Assembly: GCA_021414085.1 (NCBI GenBank)
Contig: JAIOPC010000004.1
Location: 1 to 64,000, forward strand
From: Actinomycetes bacterium
Lineage (GTDB): Bacteria > Actinomycetota > Acidimicrobiia > Acidimicrobiales > Ilumatobacteraceae
Direction of reading: 5' to 3'
Length of the DNA: 64,000 bases
Shown here in pieces: positions 31,514-39,940 of this stretch. Numbering within the stretch: position 1 is the stretch's first letter; each line of letters begins with the position of its first letter. The notes beneath the pieces were generated by a model. That model worked only from the letters and a program-made list of their open reading frames with translations. It was not told the origin of the DNA and ran no database searches. A program made the position numbers and the translations under genes.

Positions 31514-33252
31514 AGTTGCGCCTTGTCCAACTCGCGTGTGCTGCGGTTCTCGTCGCTGCTACTGGCTCGCTGGCGGCGCCCCCGCGCGTTCAGGCGGATA
31601 CTTACCAACGCATCAGCGGCTCAGGCTCGTCGTGGGCGGCCAACGCGATCGATGCCATGCGTGTGAACGTGAAGCAGTTCGGTATCACCGTCGACTTCAA
31701 CCCCAATGGCTCGACTGCTGGCCGCAAGGACTACCTCAACGGCGTGGTCGACTTCGCCGCCTCCGACATCCCGTTTCAGTTCAACCCGGAGGATGGTTCG
31801 GCTCCCGAGAATCCCGCGGCGGGGAGTTACGCCTACATCCCTGTGACGGCCGGCGGCACCGCGTTTATGTACAACCTGAAGATCAACGGCAAGCGGGTCA
31901 CCAACCTGCGGCTCTCTGGCGAGAACGTCGCCAAGATCTTCACCGGCGCGATCACGATGTGGAACGATCCCGCGATCGTGGCCGACAATCCCGGCCTCAC
32001 CCTGCCCGCGCGTACCGTCGTGCCGGTCGTGCGCTCCGACGGTTCCGGTTCCAGCGCGCAGTTCACAGCGTGGATGATCAAGACGCACGAGCCGGTCTGG
32101 AACAATTTCTGCCAACGCTCCGGTCGCGCTCCAGCGTGCGGATTCACCTCCTTCTATCCGACCGTTCAAGGCATGATCGCCCAGCAGGGCGACTTGGGTG
32201 TCGCGGGCTACGTCTCTCAAAACTTCGCCGAGGGTGCGATCGGCTATGTCAACTATTCGTACGCGCTCGGGTCCCAGTTTCCTGTTGTAAAGCTGCTGAA
32301 TGCGGCCGGCTACTACACCGAGCCGACACCCGAGAAGGTCGCCGTTTCGTTGCTGAAGGCGCAGATCAACACCGACGCGAGCAATCCATCGTTGTACCTC
32401 ACCCAAAATCTCGATGGGGTCTACGCGGACACCGATCCTCGTAACTATCAACTCTCCTCGTACTCGTATCTGATCGTTCCGACGATTGTGCAAGGCCAGT
32501 TCAACCTGGAGAAGGGCAAGACACTCGGAGCATTTGCGTACTACGCGATGTGTGAAGCACAGCAACAATCGGCATCGCTCGGGTACTCGCCGATGCCGGT
32601 GAACCTCGTGGAAGCGAGCTTCGACCAGATCAGGAAGATTCCGGGTGTGGTCGTGGAGAACGTCAACATCGCGCAGTGCCAGAACCCAACGTTCTCGGCC
32701 GACGGAACGAACACGTTGGCGCAGAACGCTGCGGCCCCGAAGTCGTGCGATCAACAAGGCCCTACCCAATGCCCGGACGGCACCGCCGGTATGGCCAACG
32801 TTCCGACTGCGATCAACCCGAGTGCGCAAGCCCCAACGGCCACAGTTCCGGCGAGTGGCGGTGCAACCCCGACCACGGTCGCGTCGGGCGGTGCCACCAA
32901 GACCACGACGGCACCCGGTGCTGGCGGTGCGACCGGCACCACCGTCGTTGATCCGAACAACCCGAACGGCGTGACCGACCCCAACGTGACGCTGCCCGAT
33001 GGTTCGCCGGTCGTGATCGAAGGCGTTGGAACCGTGACTTGCATCGACCCGAGTGCCTGCGGTGCCACGTCACCCGATGGTGTGGCAACACCACAAGGTG
33101 CCCTCACGGCGGCGCCTGCTGTCGCCACAATGATTGCTGATTCGTCCAGCACCGGCACGCTCGGACTGGAGTTGCTCGTCGTGTTCCTCACTCTCGGCAT
33201 GGTTCTTGGTCCCGCAATCGCATGGCGCTACTTCACGGAGCGTCGCTCGTGA
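31510..33252 (+). CDS. membrane-anchored phosphate-binding protein, PstS family
   Basis: 580 residues. Signal peptide (MKLRLVQLACAAVLVAATGS, cleavage near VQA), then a PBP-type phosphate-binding domain with ISGSGSSWAANAIDAM, PNGSTAGRKDYLNGVVDFAASD and VRSDGSGSSAQFTAWM, which carry the Ser/Thr/Asp ligands of PstS proteins. From about 430 a Pro/Thr/Gly-rich low-complexity stalk, then a C-terminal TM segment (LGLELLVVFLTLGMVLGPAIA) and a short basic tail. Most PstS proteins are lipoproteins or soluble; this one is anchored by its C-terminus. Overlaps pstA and the next gene by 4 nt each. Confidence 0.88.
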   Translation: MKLRLVQLACAAVLVAATGSLAAPPRVQADTYQRISGSGSSWAANAIDAMRVNVKQFGITVDFNPNGSTAGRKDYLNGVVDFAASDIPFQFNPEDGSAPENPAAGSYAYIPVTAGGTAFMYNLKINGKRVTNLRLSGENVAKIFTGAITMWNDPAIVADNPGLTLPARTVVPVVRSDGSGSSAQFTAWMIKTHEPVWNNFCQRSGRAPACGFTSFYPTVQGMIAQQGDLGVAGYVSQNFAEGAIGYVNYSYALGSQFPVVKLLNAAGYYTEPTPEKVAVSLLKAQINTDASNPSLYLTQNLDGVYADTDPRNYQLSSYSYLIVPTIVQGQFNLEKGKTLGAFAYYAMCEAQQQSASLGYSPMPVNLVEASFDQIRKIPGVVVENVNIAQCQNPTFSADGTNTLAQNAAAPKSCDQQGPTQCPDGTAGMANVPTAINPSAQAPTATVPASGGATPTTVASGGATKTTTAPGAGGATGTTVVDPNNPNGVTDPNVTLPDGSPVVIEGVGTVTCIDPSACGATSPDGVATPQGALTAAPAVATMIADSSSTGTLGLELLVVFLTLGMVLGPAIAWRYFTERRS

Positions 33253-35933
33253 GGCGCCGGTTTGTCGTTTCGTTCGTGGTGGGTGTGGTCGGCACTTCGC
33301 TGCTCACCACCAACTTTGTTGCGACTACCGAGGTCGCAGCCGACGGCACCGTCGGGGTGCAGGGGACAGACACGTCACTGCCGCTGACGGACTCGGCAGT
33401 GACCCTCGCGGGGCGAGGTCGCTTCGCGGACCTGGAGGTGACCGTCAATCAGACGGAGAGTCTGACCAACCAAGCGTTGTCCCTGACGTGGACCGGCGCT
33501 GATCCGACACAGGAAGGCGCGTCGGGCCGGTTCGGCAACAACTTCCTGCAGATCTTTCAGTGCTGGGGAGACGACGACGGCACGAACCCAGACAATCCAG
33601 GCCCGCCGCCGACGCAGTGCCAGCAAGGTGCCGTTGGTGGCAGCTATCAGTTCAGCGACAGTTCGTACCCCGGGCGCTACTCGATCGGCCGGATCATCTA
33701 CCAGAACCTGTGGGACAACTTCGACCCCGACGCGGGAACATACGACACGGGCAGCGGATTCGTGTGGTTGCCGTTCAAGGCGGTCGATGGCACGACCATC
33801 CCGATTCAGGAAGATCCAACTTGGCGGCCCTTCAAAACCGGCAGCTACTGGATGAACCCGTACTACAACCAGATCACGACCAACGAGATCGCGGCTGCGG
33901 CAACACGCCCCGACGGCACGGGTGCCGAGTTGTTCCAGGTCAACACTGGGCTTGAGGCGTCAGGGCTCGGCTGCGGTCAGAAGGTGCAGCCGTTGCCCGA
34001 TGGCACCACGAAGGTCCCGAAGTGCTGGCTGGTCGTCGTGCCGCGCGGGATGGGCAGCGACGAGAACGCGAATACCTCCTACGGCGGCGCCGACGCCGAC
34101 GTGAACGGTGTCGTCACCTCGCCGCTGATGCCCGGAGTTTGGGAGAACCGAATCGCGTTCCCGCTTGAGTTCAACCCACTCGATTCGCCCTGCAAGTTGG
34201 GCCAGAACGAGCGGCGCCTGTCGGGCACCGAGTTGGCGTTTCCGGCGATCGCCAGTTGGCAGCCGCAGCTCTGCACGACCGGGTCGCAGGTTCCCTACTC
34301 GTTCGCACCGGTCGGCGACGCGCAGGCTCGCCAACAACTGACGGGCTTGTCCGGCGCACCCGGCATGGTGGTTGTGCAGCGTCCACAGAACCCCGAGTTC
34401 GTCGATGCCGCGAACCCCGTGGTGTATTCGCCGCTCACCGTCTCGGGTATCACCATCGGTTTCAACATCGATCGCATCCTTGCTCCGAATCCAGACCCCG
34501 CCGAAGCGCAGTTCGCCGCGATCCGTGTTGCGGATATCTATCTGACACCGCGACTTGTGGCGAAGCTGCTCACGCAGTCGTATCGGGCGGCAGTCACGAT
34601 GTACGAGCTACCGACGTACTCGTGGGTGCCGGGCAACCCCTTGGATCTCACCAAGGATCCCGACTTCTTGCAGTTCAACCCCGAGTTCGTGAACCTCACC
34701 GTCTTCGACACACGAGCCTTCAGCGGGCTGAGCGTTCCGGCTGGAACATCGGATGCCGCACAAACTGTGTGGGAGTGGATCTTCGCGGACCCGGAGGCGA
34801 AGGCGTGGCTCGACGGCGAGGACGATCCATGGGGCATGAGCGTGAACCCGGTGTACTCGACGAACGCGTCCGTCAACCCGAACGGCACGGCGTTCAACGA
34901 TCCGACTCCCACGTCGTTCCCCAAGAGCGACCCTTACTGCTATCAGGCACCAGCCGTTGGTACCGGAGAAGGGATCACGCCGCCCGCGCTGTGTTCAACG
35001 GACTGGAATCCGTATCAGCGCAATTTCGCCGTGACGGCGCAGGTCGGCCGCTCGGCCAACGATGGTGCCAAAGTCATTCAAAACCCATTTCCGATCTCGA
35101 CCGTCGACACTTGGTCCAAGGCAGCGCCGCAATCGCTCGGGCGTCACACGATGTTGGTGTTGACCGATACTCCCAACGCCGCCTTGTTCGGTTTGCAAAC
35201 CGCCAGCCTCAGCCGCGCCGGCGACAACGGCGCTAATCGAGTGTTTGTTGAACCGAACAGCGTGGGTCTCGCAGCCGGCCTCGCCGCGATGCGGCCCGCA
35301 AGTGTGTCGACGGTGCTGGAACCAACACCATCGGTGACGGCCGCTGGCGCGTATCCGCTGACGACGGTGGCGTACGCGATGACCAAGCCGCTGGCGCTGG
35401 ACAGCACGGCTCGTACGCAATATGCAGCGTTCCTGCAGTTCGCGACGACGACTGGTCAGACGCCAGGGCTGGACTTCGGTCAGTTGCCCCGTGGCTACCT
35501 TCCGCTGCCACAGAGCCTGCAGCAGCAGGCGGCGAGCAGCATTGACAGCATCCTGCACCTCGAAGCCCCGCCGACGACTACCACCACGACGGTGCCCACG
35601 ACGACAGTTCCCGCCACGGTGCCCACGGTGGCGACAACGCCCAAACCGCGAACGTCGGGTGGGGTGCCGGCTGCTCAGCCCAGCGCGACCCCGGAAGTTT
35701 CGGAAACCTCTGCGCCAATTTCGGTCGTGGTTGTCGTGGAACTACCAGAGAGCACCTCGCCGCCGACGGCTTCATCGACGACCGTCGCGGCGTCCGTCAC
35801 CCCGTCGACAGCGGATGGGAAGTCGCGCTTGGTGGTCCCATTCGCTGGCGGGCTCACTGTGCTCTCTGCAGTCGGCGCGCTGGAGATCACCAAACGCCCG
35901 CGTCGGCGTCTCCCGAAGCGTGGCGCGCCATGA
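33249..35933 (+). CDS. large secreted PstS-like surface protein with C-terminal anchor
   Basis: 894 residues. Start GTG 33249 overlaps the upstream TGA. Signal peptide VVSFVVGVVGTSLLTTNFVA; large exported region with several cysteine pairs (FQCWGDD ... PTQCQQG; LGCGQKV ... PKCWLV); a long central part with aromatic-rich segments; a stretch near 690-760 (YPLTTVAYAMTKPLALD) that resembles the end of PstS-type binding domains; a Thr/Pro stalk (about 775-870) and a TM segment followed by ITKRPRRRLPKRG. Role inferred from context as a surface binding or docking protein for phosphate compounds; the family assignment is tentative. Confidence 0.7.
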   Translation: MRRRFVVSFVVGVVGTSLLTTNFVATTEVAADGTVGVQGTDTSLPLTDSAVTLAGRGRFADLEVTVNQTESLTNQALSLTWTGADPTQEGASGRFGNNFLQIFQCWGDDDGTNPDNPGPPPTQCQQGAVGGSYQFSDSSYPGRYSIGRIIYQNLWDNFDPDAGTYDTGSGFVWLPFKAVDGTTIPIQEDPTWRPFKTGSYWMNPYYNQITTNEIAAAATRPDGTGAELFQVNTGLEASGLGCGQKVQPLPDGTTKVPKCWLVVVPRGMGSDENANTSYGGADADVNGVVTSPLMPGVWENRIAFPLEFNPLDSPCKLGQNERRLSGTELAFPAIASWQPQLCTTGSQVPYSFAPVGDAQARQQLTGLSGAPGMVVVQRPQNPEFVDAANPVVYSPLTVSGITIGFNIDRILAPNPDPAEAQFAAIRVADIYLTPRLVAKLLTQSYRAAVTMYELPTYSWVPGNPLDLTKDPDFLQFNPEFVNLTVFDTRAFSGLSVPAGTSDAAQTVWEWIFADPEAKAWLDGEDDPWGMSVNPVYSTNASVNPNGTAFNDPTPTSFPKSDPYCYQAPAVGTGEGITPPALCSTDWNPYQRNFAVTAQVGRSANDGAKVIQNPFPISTVDTWSKAAPQSLGRHTMLVLTDTPNAALFGLQTASLSRAGDNGANRVFVEPNSVGLAAGLAAMRPASVSTVLEPTPSVTAAGAYPLTTVAYAMTKPLALDSTARTQYAAFLQFATTTGQTPGLDFGQLPRGYLPLPQSLQQQAASSIDSILHLEAPPTTTTTTVPTTTVPATVPTVATTPKPRTSGGVPAAQPSATPEVSETSAPISVVVVVELPESTSPPTASSTTVAASVTPSTADGKSRLVVPFAGGLTVLSAVGALEITKRPRRRLPKRGAP

Positions 35934-36631
35934 ACCGGGTCACGGGTGCGTTGTTGGTGTTGGTTGCTGCCGGAGTCCCGTCTGTTGTCGCGCAAGCTGC
36001 TCCGTCGGTTCCGACGGCGAGCCTCGCCATCGTGAACCCCAGTGACGCGTCGCAGGCAATCACCGACGGCGACGAGAACACGCAGTTCGTGGTGCGGCCT
36101 CCCGATGGGGCTAGCTGCCCGGGCGACACGCGGCACGACGGGTGGCAACTCGCTGGGTTCATCCTCCCTGAAGAAGAGGACCCCGCCACGCAGATCTACA
36201 CCGCATTGGGTCCGGTCGAGCGCTACATCGACGATGTCACGCGTCGCCTCGCGCTGTACCGCGTGGAGCGATCTCCGGTCGGCCTCGCGAATCTTCCGCT
36301 CAACGATGTCGCCGGCAAACCGGCGCGCATTCCTGCGATCCCGACGCTCAGTTTTCAGCAGGTGGCGACGCTGGGCTTGGCCGGTGGGCGCTATCAACTC
36401 GGTATTGCCTGCGTGTTCGACGGGACCCAACTGGGCGATTACTGGACGGCGATCGTCACGATCACTCGGCCGACCGATCTGAAGAGCACCGAGCTCTCAT
36501 GGACCGTCGAAGTGGCCGCCCCCGCTCCCGAGTCTTCGGACTCGTCATCTACCACCCTCCTTGTTGTCGCAGTCGTCGTTGGCGCCGCGGCAATTGGCTT
36601 TGTCATCCTCCGTCTCCGAAAGGGCAAGTAA
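35930..36631 (+). CDS. secreted, C-terminally anchored protein with a novel domain (copy 1)
   Basis: 233 residues, ATG overlapping the upstream stop. Signal peptide (GALLVLVAAGVPSVVAQAA), one extracellular domain (about 25-185), Ser-rich spacer and a C-terminal TM (LLVVAVVVGAAAIGFVIL) with RLRKGK tail. The domain ends GGRYQLGIACVFDGTQLGDY plus WTAIVTI, which corresponds to the GTYHMGIACV and FWDTAIVI of the two other copies at 36638 and 41427. Function unknown. Part of the same start/stop-overlapping operon as pstCA. Confidence 0.72.
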   Translation: MNRVTGALLVLVAAGVPSVVAQAAPSVPTASLAIVNPSDASQAITDGDENTQFVVRPPDGASCPGDTRHDGWQLAGFILPEEEDPATQIYTALGPVERYIDDVTRRLALYRVERSPVGLANLPLNDVAGKPARIPAIPTLSFQQVATLGLAGGRYQLGIACVFDGTQLGDYWTAIVTITRPTDLKSTELSWTVEVAAPAPESSDSSSTTLLVVAVVVGAAAIGFVILRLRKGK

Positions 36632-36637
36632 CCCATC

Positions 36638-37516
36638 ATGTCGCTCATCCATCGACGCGCCGTCTCGCTGATCACGCTGGTCCTTGCCGCGTGCTTCGGT
36701 TTTGCGTCCATCGTTTCCGCCGATACGGCGACCCTCGCACCTGCTTCGGGTACGTCGGCGATCGACGGCAGTGGTCTGCGCGACACCGCGTTGGACACCG
36801 CCTTCAACCTGACCTTGGCCCCAGGAGCGCACTGCACTGGTAACGCCGCCGGCGGTTACCAAGTTCGCAGCTACTTCATTGGTTCCGGTGTCACCTTGTC
36901 GTCGGTCGACTTCGGGCCGCTCGGTTTGCCGTTGCCGCAGTCCGGCACGGGCAGTGGCACGACGTTCATCTCGACGCTGCCGAACTTCTCTGGTTCGGCA
37001 TTCACCCTCAACCCCGGTACGTCGGCACCGTTCCTGGTGACAGGCTTGCCGCAGTTGTCGCTGTATCGGATGGTGAACAAGGTCGCCATCCCGAACGGCA
37101 CGTATCACATGGGCATTGCTTGTGTGGATTCGACTAATCACGTTGATGGTGCCAACTTCTGGGACACCGCGATCGTGATCAGCGGCCAGTCGGCGACCAG
37201 CATGGGTTGGGCGCTCGACACGGCGACGACCACAACGACGACTACGACATCGACGACCTCCACCTCAACTACCACCACGACAACGGTGGGTGGTTCGTCG
37301 ACCACGACGACGTCGACGACCTCGACGGTGGCGGGCGGTTCGACGACATCGACCACGCGGCCAACCACGACCTCGACCACGATTCCGACGGGCACCATCC
37401 CGCGCACAGGGGGTTCGTCCTCGACGCCGTTCCTCGCCCTCGCCCTCCTGACGCTGCTGATCGGTCGCGTGGTCTTGCTCGTTTCTCGACCGGTGCGGGT
37501 CCTGCCGCCATCATGA
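36638..37516 (+). CDS. secreted protein with novel domain (copy 2) and IPRTGG sorting-like tail
   Basis: 292 residues. Signal peptide (SLITLVLAACFGFASIVSA), domain of about 160 residues starting DTATLAPASGTSAIDG and ending HMGIACVDSTNHVDGANFWD, then a Thr/Ser stalk of about 55 residues, then IPRTGGSSS, a hydrophobic segment (LALALLTLLIGRVVLLV) and a basic-ended tail. This order resembles an LPXTG-type cell-wall sorting signal. The domain is nearly identical to the N-terminus of the protein at 41427. The next gene encodes a sortase-fold protein without catalytic residues, so whether this tail is cleaved is doubtful. Confidence 0.78.
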   Translation: MSLIHRRAVSLITLVLAACFGFASIVSADTATLAPASGTSAIDGSGLRDTALDTAFNLTLAPGAHCTGNAAGGYQVRSYFIGSGVTLSSVDFGPLGLPLPQSGTGSGTTFISTLPNFSGSAFTLNPGTSAPFLVTGLPQLSLYRMVNKVAIPNGTYHMGIACVDSTNHVDGANFWDTAIVISGQSATSMGWALDTATTTTTTTTSTTSTSTTTTTTVGGSSTTTTSTTSTVAGGSTTSTTRPTTTSTTIPTGTIPRTGGSSSTPFLALALLTLLIGRVVLLVSRPVRVLPPS

Positions 37517-38481
37517 CGATGACCGCATTCGCACTCATGCGCGGCGACGCGGCGAACCCATTTGATGACTTTGCGACGAACGACTCGTTGCCAGTCAGCT
37601 CGGGGCGCCGTCGTCGCGAGCGCGACATCCCACCGCTGTCGCCGCGCAAGGAAACAGCACGCGTCGTCGCGATCGTTGTCTGTGTTCTTTCGGGAGCGTT
37701 CTTCCTGCAGCTCACCGTGATCGGTTCCTTCCAGGCGCGCGCCGCGCAGCGTCAGGCGTTCGACCGCTTTCGCGAGCGGCTCGCGTTCGGCACCGCCCCC
37801 ACATCGGGAGCCGACGAGGAAGGGCATCTGCTCGCTCTCGGTACGCCGATCGCACTCCTCGAGATTCCCGCGCTCGGGCTGAAGCAGATCATCGGCGAGG
37901 GCACAACCGCCGGGGTCTTGCTCGACGGGCCGGGGCACGAACGCGACACAGTGTTTCCGGGACAGTTCGGCACCAGCGTGATCATGGGTCGCCGCGCAGG
38001 GTTCGGAGGCGCGTTCTCAGATATCGGTTCACTGAAAGCCGGTGACGACTTGAACTTCACGACTGCTCAGGGCACCTTTGTGTATGAGGTCGTCGGAGTT
38101 CGGCGTGAAGGCGATGTAATTCCCGCAGTCCCCGCAGGTTCCGCGCGCCTGATTCTCGCCACGGCTGGCGGCTCCGCGTTCGTGCCCAACGGCGTGTTGC
38201 GCGTCGACGCCAATTTGGTTGGCACGCCGGTTGTCGGAGTGACACCACCGTTTCGGTCCTCGAATCTCCCCGCCAGGGAACGGGTGATGCACAACGACAC
38301 ATCGACGCTCTGGGTATTGGCATTTTGGCTGCAGGTGTTGTTGTTGTTTGCGCTCGCCGCGATCTGGGCGTGGCATCGCTGGGGTCACATTCAGGCCTGG
38401 ATCGTGTTCTTCCCCACCCTGTTGTTCGTTGGCCTGGCCGTTTCGGGAGAAGCAGCGCGGCTGCTTCCAAACCTGCTGTGA
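37513..38481 (+). CDS. sortase-fold membrane protein lacking catalytic His and Cys (pseudo-sortase)
   Basis: 322 residues. Start ATG 37513 overlaps the upstream TGA. N-terminal TM about 50-70, sortase-like beta barrel about 110-240, two C-terminal TM segments (about 264-285 and 295-313). Sortase landmarks are visible: [41 protein letters not shown], and LKAGDDLNF. At the catalytic His the sequence is MGRRAG (R160 in place of His), at the catalytic Cys it is LILATAGG (A218), while the Arg is kept (R230). Class E/F-type architecture, probably inactive as a transpeptidase; could serve as a docking or chaperone protein for the IPRTGG substrate. Confidence 0.75.
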   Translation: MTMTAFALMRGDAANPFDDFATNDSLPVSSGRRRRERDIPPLSPRKETARVVAIVVCVLSGAFFLQLTVIGSFQARAAQRQAFDRFRERLAFGTAPTSGADEEGHLLALGTPIALLEIPALGLKQIIGEGTTAGVLLDGPGHERDTVFPGQFGTSVIMGRRAGFGGAFSDIGSLKAGDDLNFTTAQGTFVYEVVGVRREGDVIPAVPAGSARLILATAGGSAFVPNGVLRVDANLVGTPVVGVTPPFRSSNLPARERVMHNDTSTLWVLAFWLQVLLLFALAAIWAWHRWGHIQAWIVFFPTLLFVGLAVSGEAARLLPNLL

Positions 38482-39773
38482 TGAACGATCCGCTCTTGCA
38501 AGTCGCGGCTGAGAGTGACGCCTCACCGGTGTCGTTCCCGGGCTCGGCTGTTGTGCAACTCATTGCCGAGGGCGACAACTTTTCGCGCCCCATCGTCGCC
38601 GAACTCCAGGGAGCAGTGGTGACTGTCACCGCGAGAGGAATCGAGGCGAGCGACGGTGGCGGTGCTTGGTCGTGGTCGTTCGCGGAACTGGAGCGGGTTG
38701 TCCATGGGGCCGACGAGCCATGGAGCATCTTGGCGGTGCCCGGGGTTGAGGATTTCGGCGTCGCGGTCCCCCCTGCGCGGGTGGCCGAGTTCCGTCGACT
38801 GGTCGATGGTCGCGGCGCCGCGCTGCGACCCGCGCCCGCCGCCAATCAGCCGTTGTCAACGGCACCTGCTTTGCCGCTGCTGCAGATGCCGCGTCTGGAA
38901 CCCAGCCCCCTTCGGCCGGAACCGATTCCCGTCCCGCCGTTAACCATGCGCACCGAAATCCTGCCCACCAGCGCACCGATAGGCGCACCGATGGGCGGGC
39001 CGAGCGACCTGGTGGCTACCGACATCTCCGCGTGGTTCGGAAACCACCAGGTATTAGATCGGGTCTCGCTCGCTATGCCGGCCGGCAAGGTGACCGCCCT
39101 GATCGGTCCCTCGGGCTGCGGCAAGTCCACGTTCCTCCGCATCCTCAACCGAATGCACGAGATGATTCCTTCGGCCAGCCTTGCCGGCGAGGTACGTCTT
39201 GATGGTGACGACATCTACGACCCGGAGAAGAAGCTGACGGATGCCCGGCGGCACATCGGCATGGTCTTTCAGAAGCCCAATCCGTTCCCCGCCATGTCGA
39301 TCTACGACAACGTCATTGCCAGCTTCCGCCTGACCGGGTTCAAGGCGTCGTCGGCGACGAAGGACGAAGTCGTCGAACAGTGCCTGACCAAGGCAGGTCT
39401 GTGGAAAGAAGTACGCGATCGCCTACAGCAGCCTGGCGGTGGCCTTTCGGGTGGTCAACAGCAACGGCTGTGCATCGCCCGCGCCTTGGCGATCAAGCCC
39501 AAGGTGTTGCTGATGGACGAGCCGTGCTCGGCGCTCGACCCCACATCGACGCGGCGCATCGAGGAAACGATCGGGCAATTGGCGGCCGACCTCACGATCG
39601 TGATCGTGACCCACAACATGCAGCAGGCCGCACGTGTGTCGGACCTTTGTGCCTTCTTTCTCGCCGAGCAGGGCACCCCCGGTTACATCGTCGAGCACGG
39701 CCCGACCGACGCGTTGTTCTCCGTGCCCCAGGATCCACGCACGAACGATTACGTCAACGGCCGGTTCGGCTGA
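38481..39773 (+). CDS. pstB: phosphate ABC transporter ATP-binding protein PstB with N-terminal extension
   Basis: 430 residues. The last 255 form a standard PstB: Walker [21 protein letters not shown]-loop [11 protein letters not shown], signature [18 protein letters not shown], Walker [14 protein letters not shown], switch [12 protein letters not shown]. PstB normally has about 250-260 residues; here about 175 extra residues precede it. They contain a predicted all-beta domain (about 25-112, [20 protein letters not shown] through [12 protein letters not shown]) that looks PH-like, then a Pro-rich linker. Start ATG 38481 overlaps the pseudo-sortase stop by one base (TGATG). Last gene of the operon; no phoU in the window. 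Confidence 0.92.
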   Translation: MNDPLLQVAAESDASPVSFPGSAVVQLIAEGDNFSRPIVAELQGAVVTVTARGIEASDGGGAWSWSFAELERVVHGADEPWSILAVPGVEDFGVAVPPARVAEFRRLVDGRGAALRPAPAANQPLSTAPALPLLQMPRLEPSPLRPEPIPVPPLTMRTEILPTSAPIGAPMGGPSDLVATDISAWFGNHQVLDRVSLAMPAGKVTALIGPSGCGKSTFLRILNRMHEMIPSASLAGEVRLDGDDIYDPEKKLTDARRHIGMVFQKPNPFPAMSIYDNVIASFRLTGFKASSATKDEVVEQCLTKAGLWKEVRDRLQQPGGGLSGGQQQRLCIARALAIKPKVLLMDEPCSALDPTSTRRIEETIGQLAADLTIVIVTHNMQQAARVSDLCAFFLAEQGTPGYIVEHGPTDALFSVPQDPRTNDYVNGRFG

Positions 39774-39830
39774 CGCTACGCAAGTCGTGCACTAAGGGTG
39801 AGCAATGACTTCCGCCAGTAGCCATTGAGC

Positions 39831-39863
39831 GTTCATCTTGCCTTCAGTTGATGGTCAGACGGG
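39831..39863 (+). promoter_or_regulatory. PHO-box-like direct repeats upstream of the second pstS-like gene
   Basis: Three 11-mers in register: GTTCATCTTGC (39831-39841), CTTCAGTTGAT (39842-39852), GGTCAGACGGG (39853-39863), each with a TCA at the same place. The first matches the repeated 11-mer of the array at 26649 in 9 of 11 positions. A -10-like TACGAA follows at 39875-39880. Confidence 0.62.
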
Positions 39864-39940
39864 AGTGAGACCCTTACGAAGTACGGGCATTCTCCTGTCG
39901 GTGCACTTCCACACTCCTTGAAAGGAATCGTCAACTCATC

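Noticed and set aside
37200-37400. Thr-codon-rich simple repeat as a phase-variable tract or CRISPR-like array
   Set aside because: It encodes a Thr/Ser stalk typical of surface proteins. The repeat units are irregular, no spacers are present, and frame is maintained.
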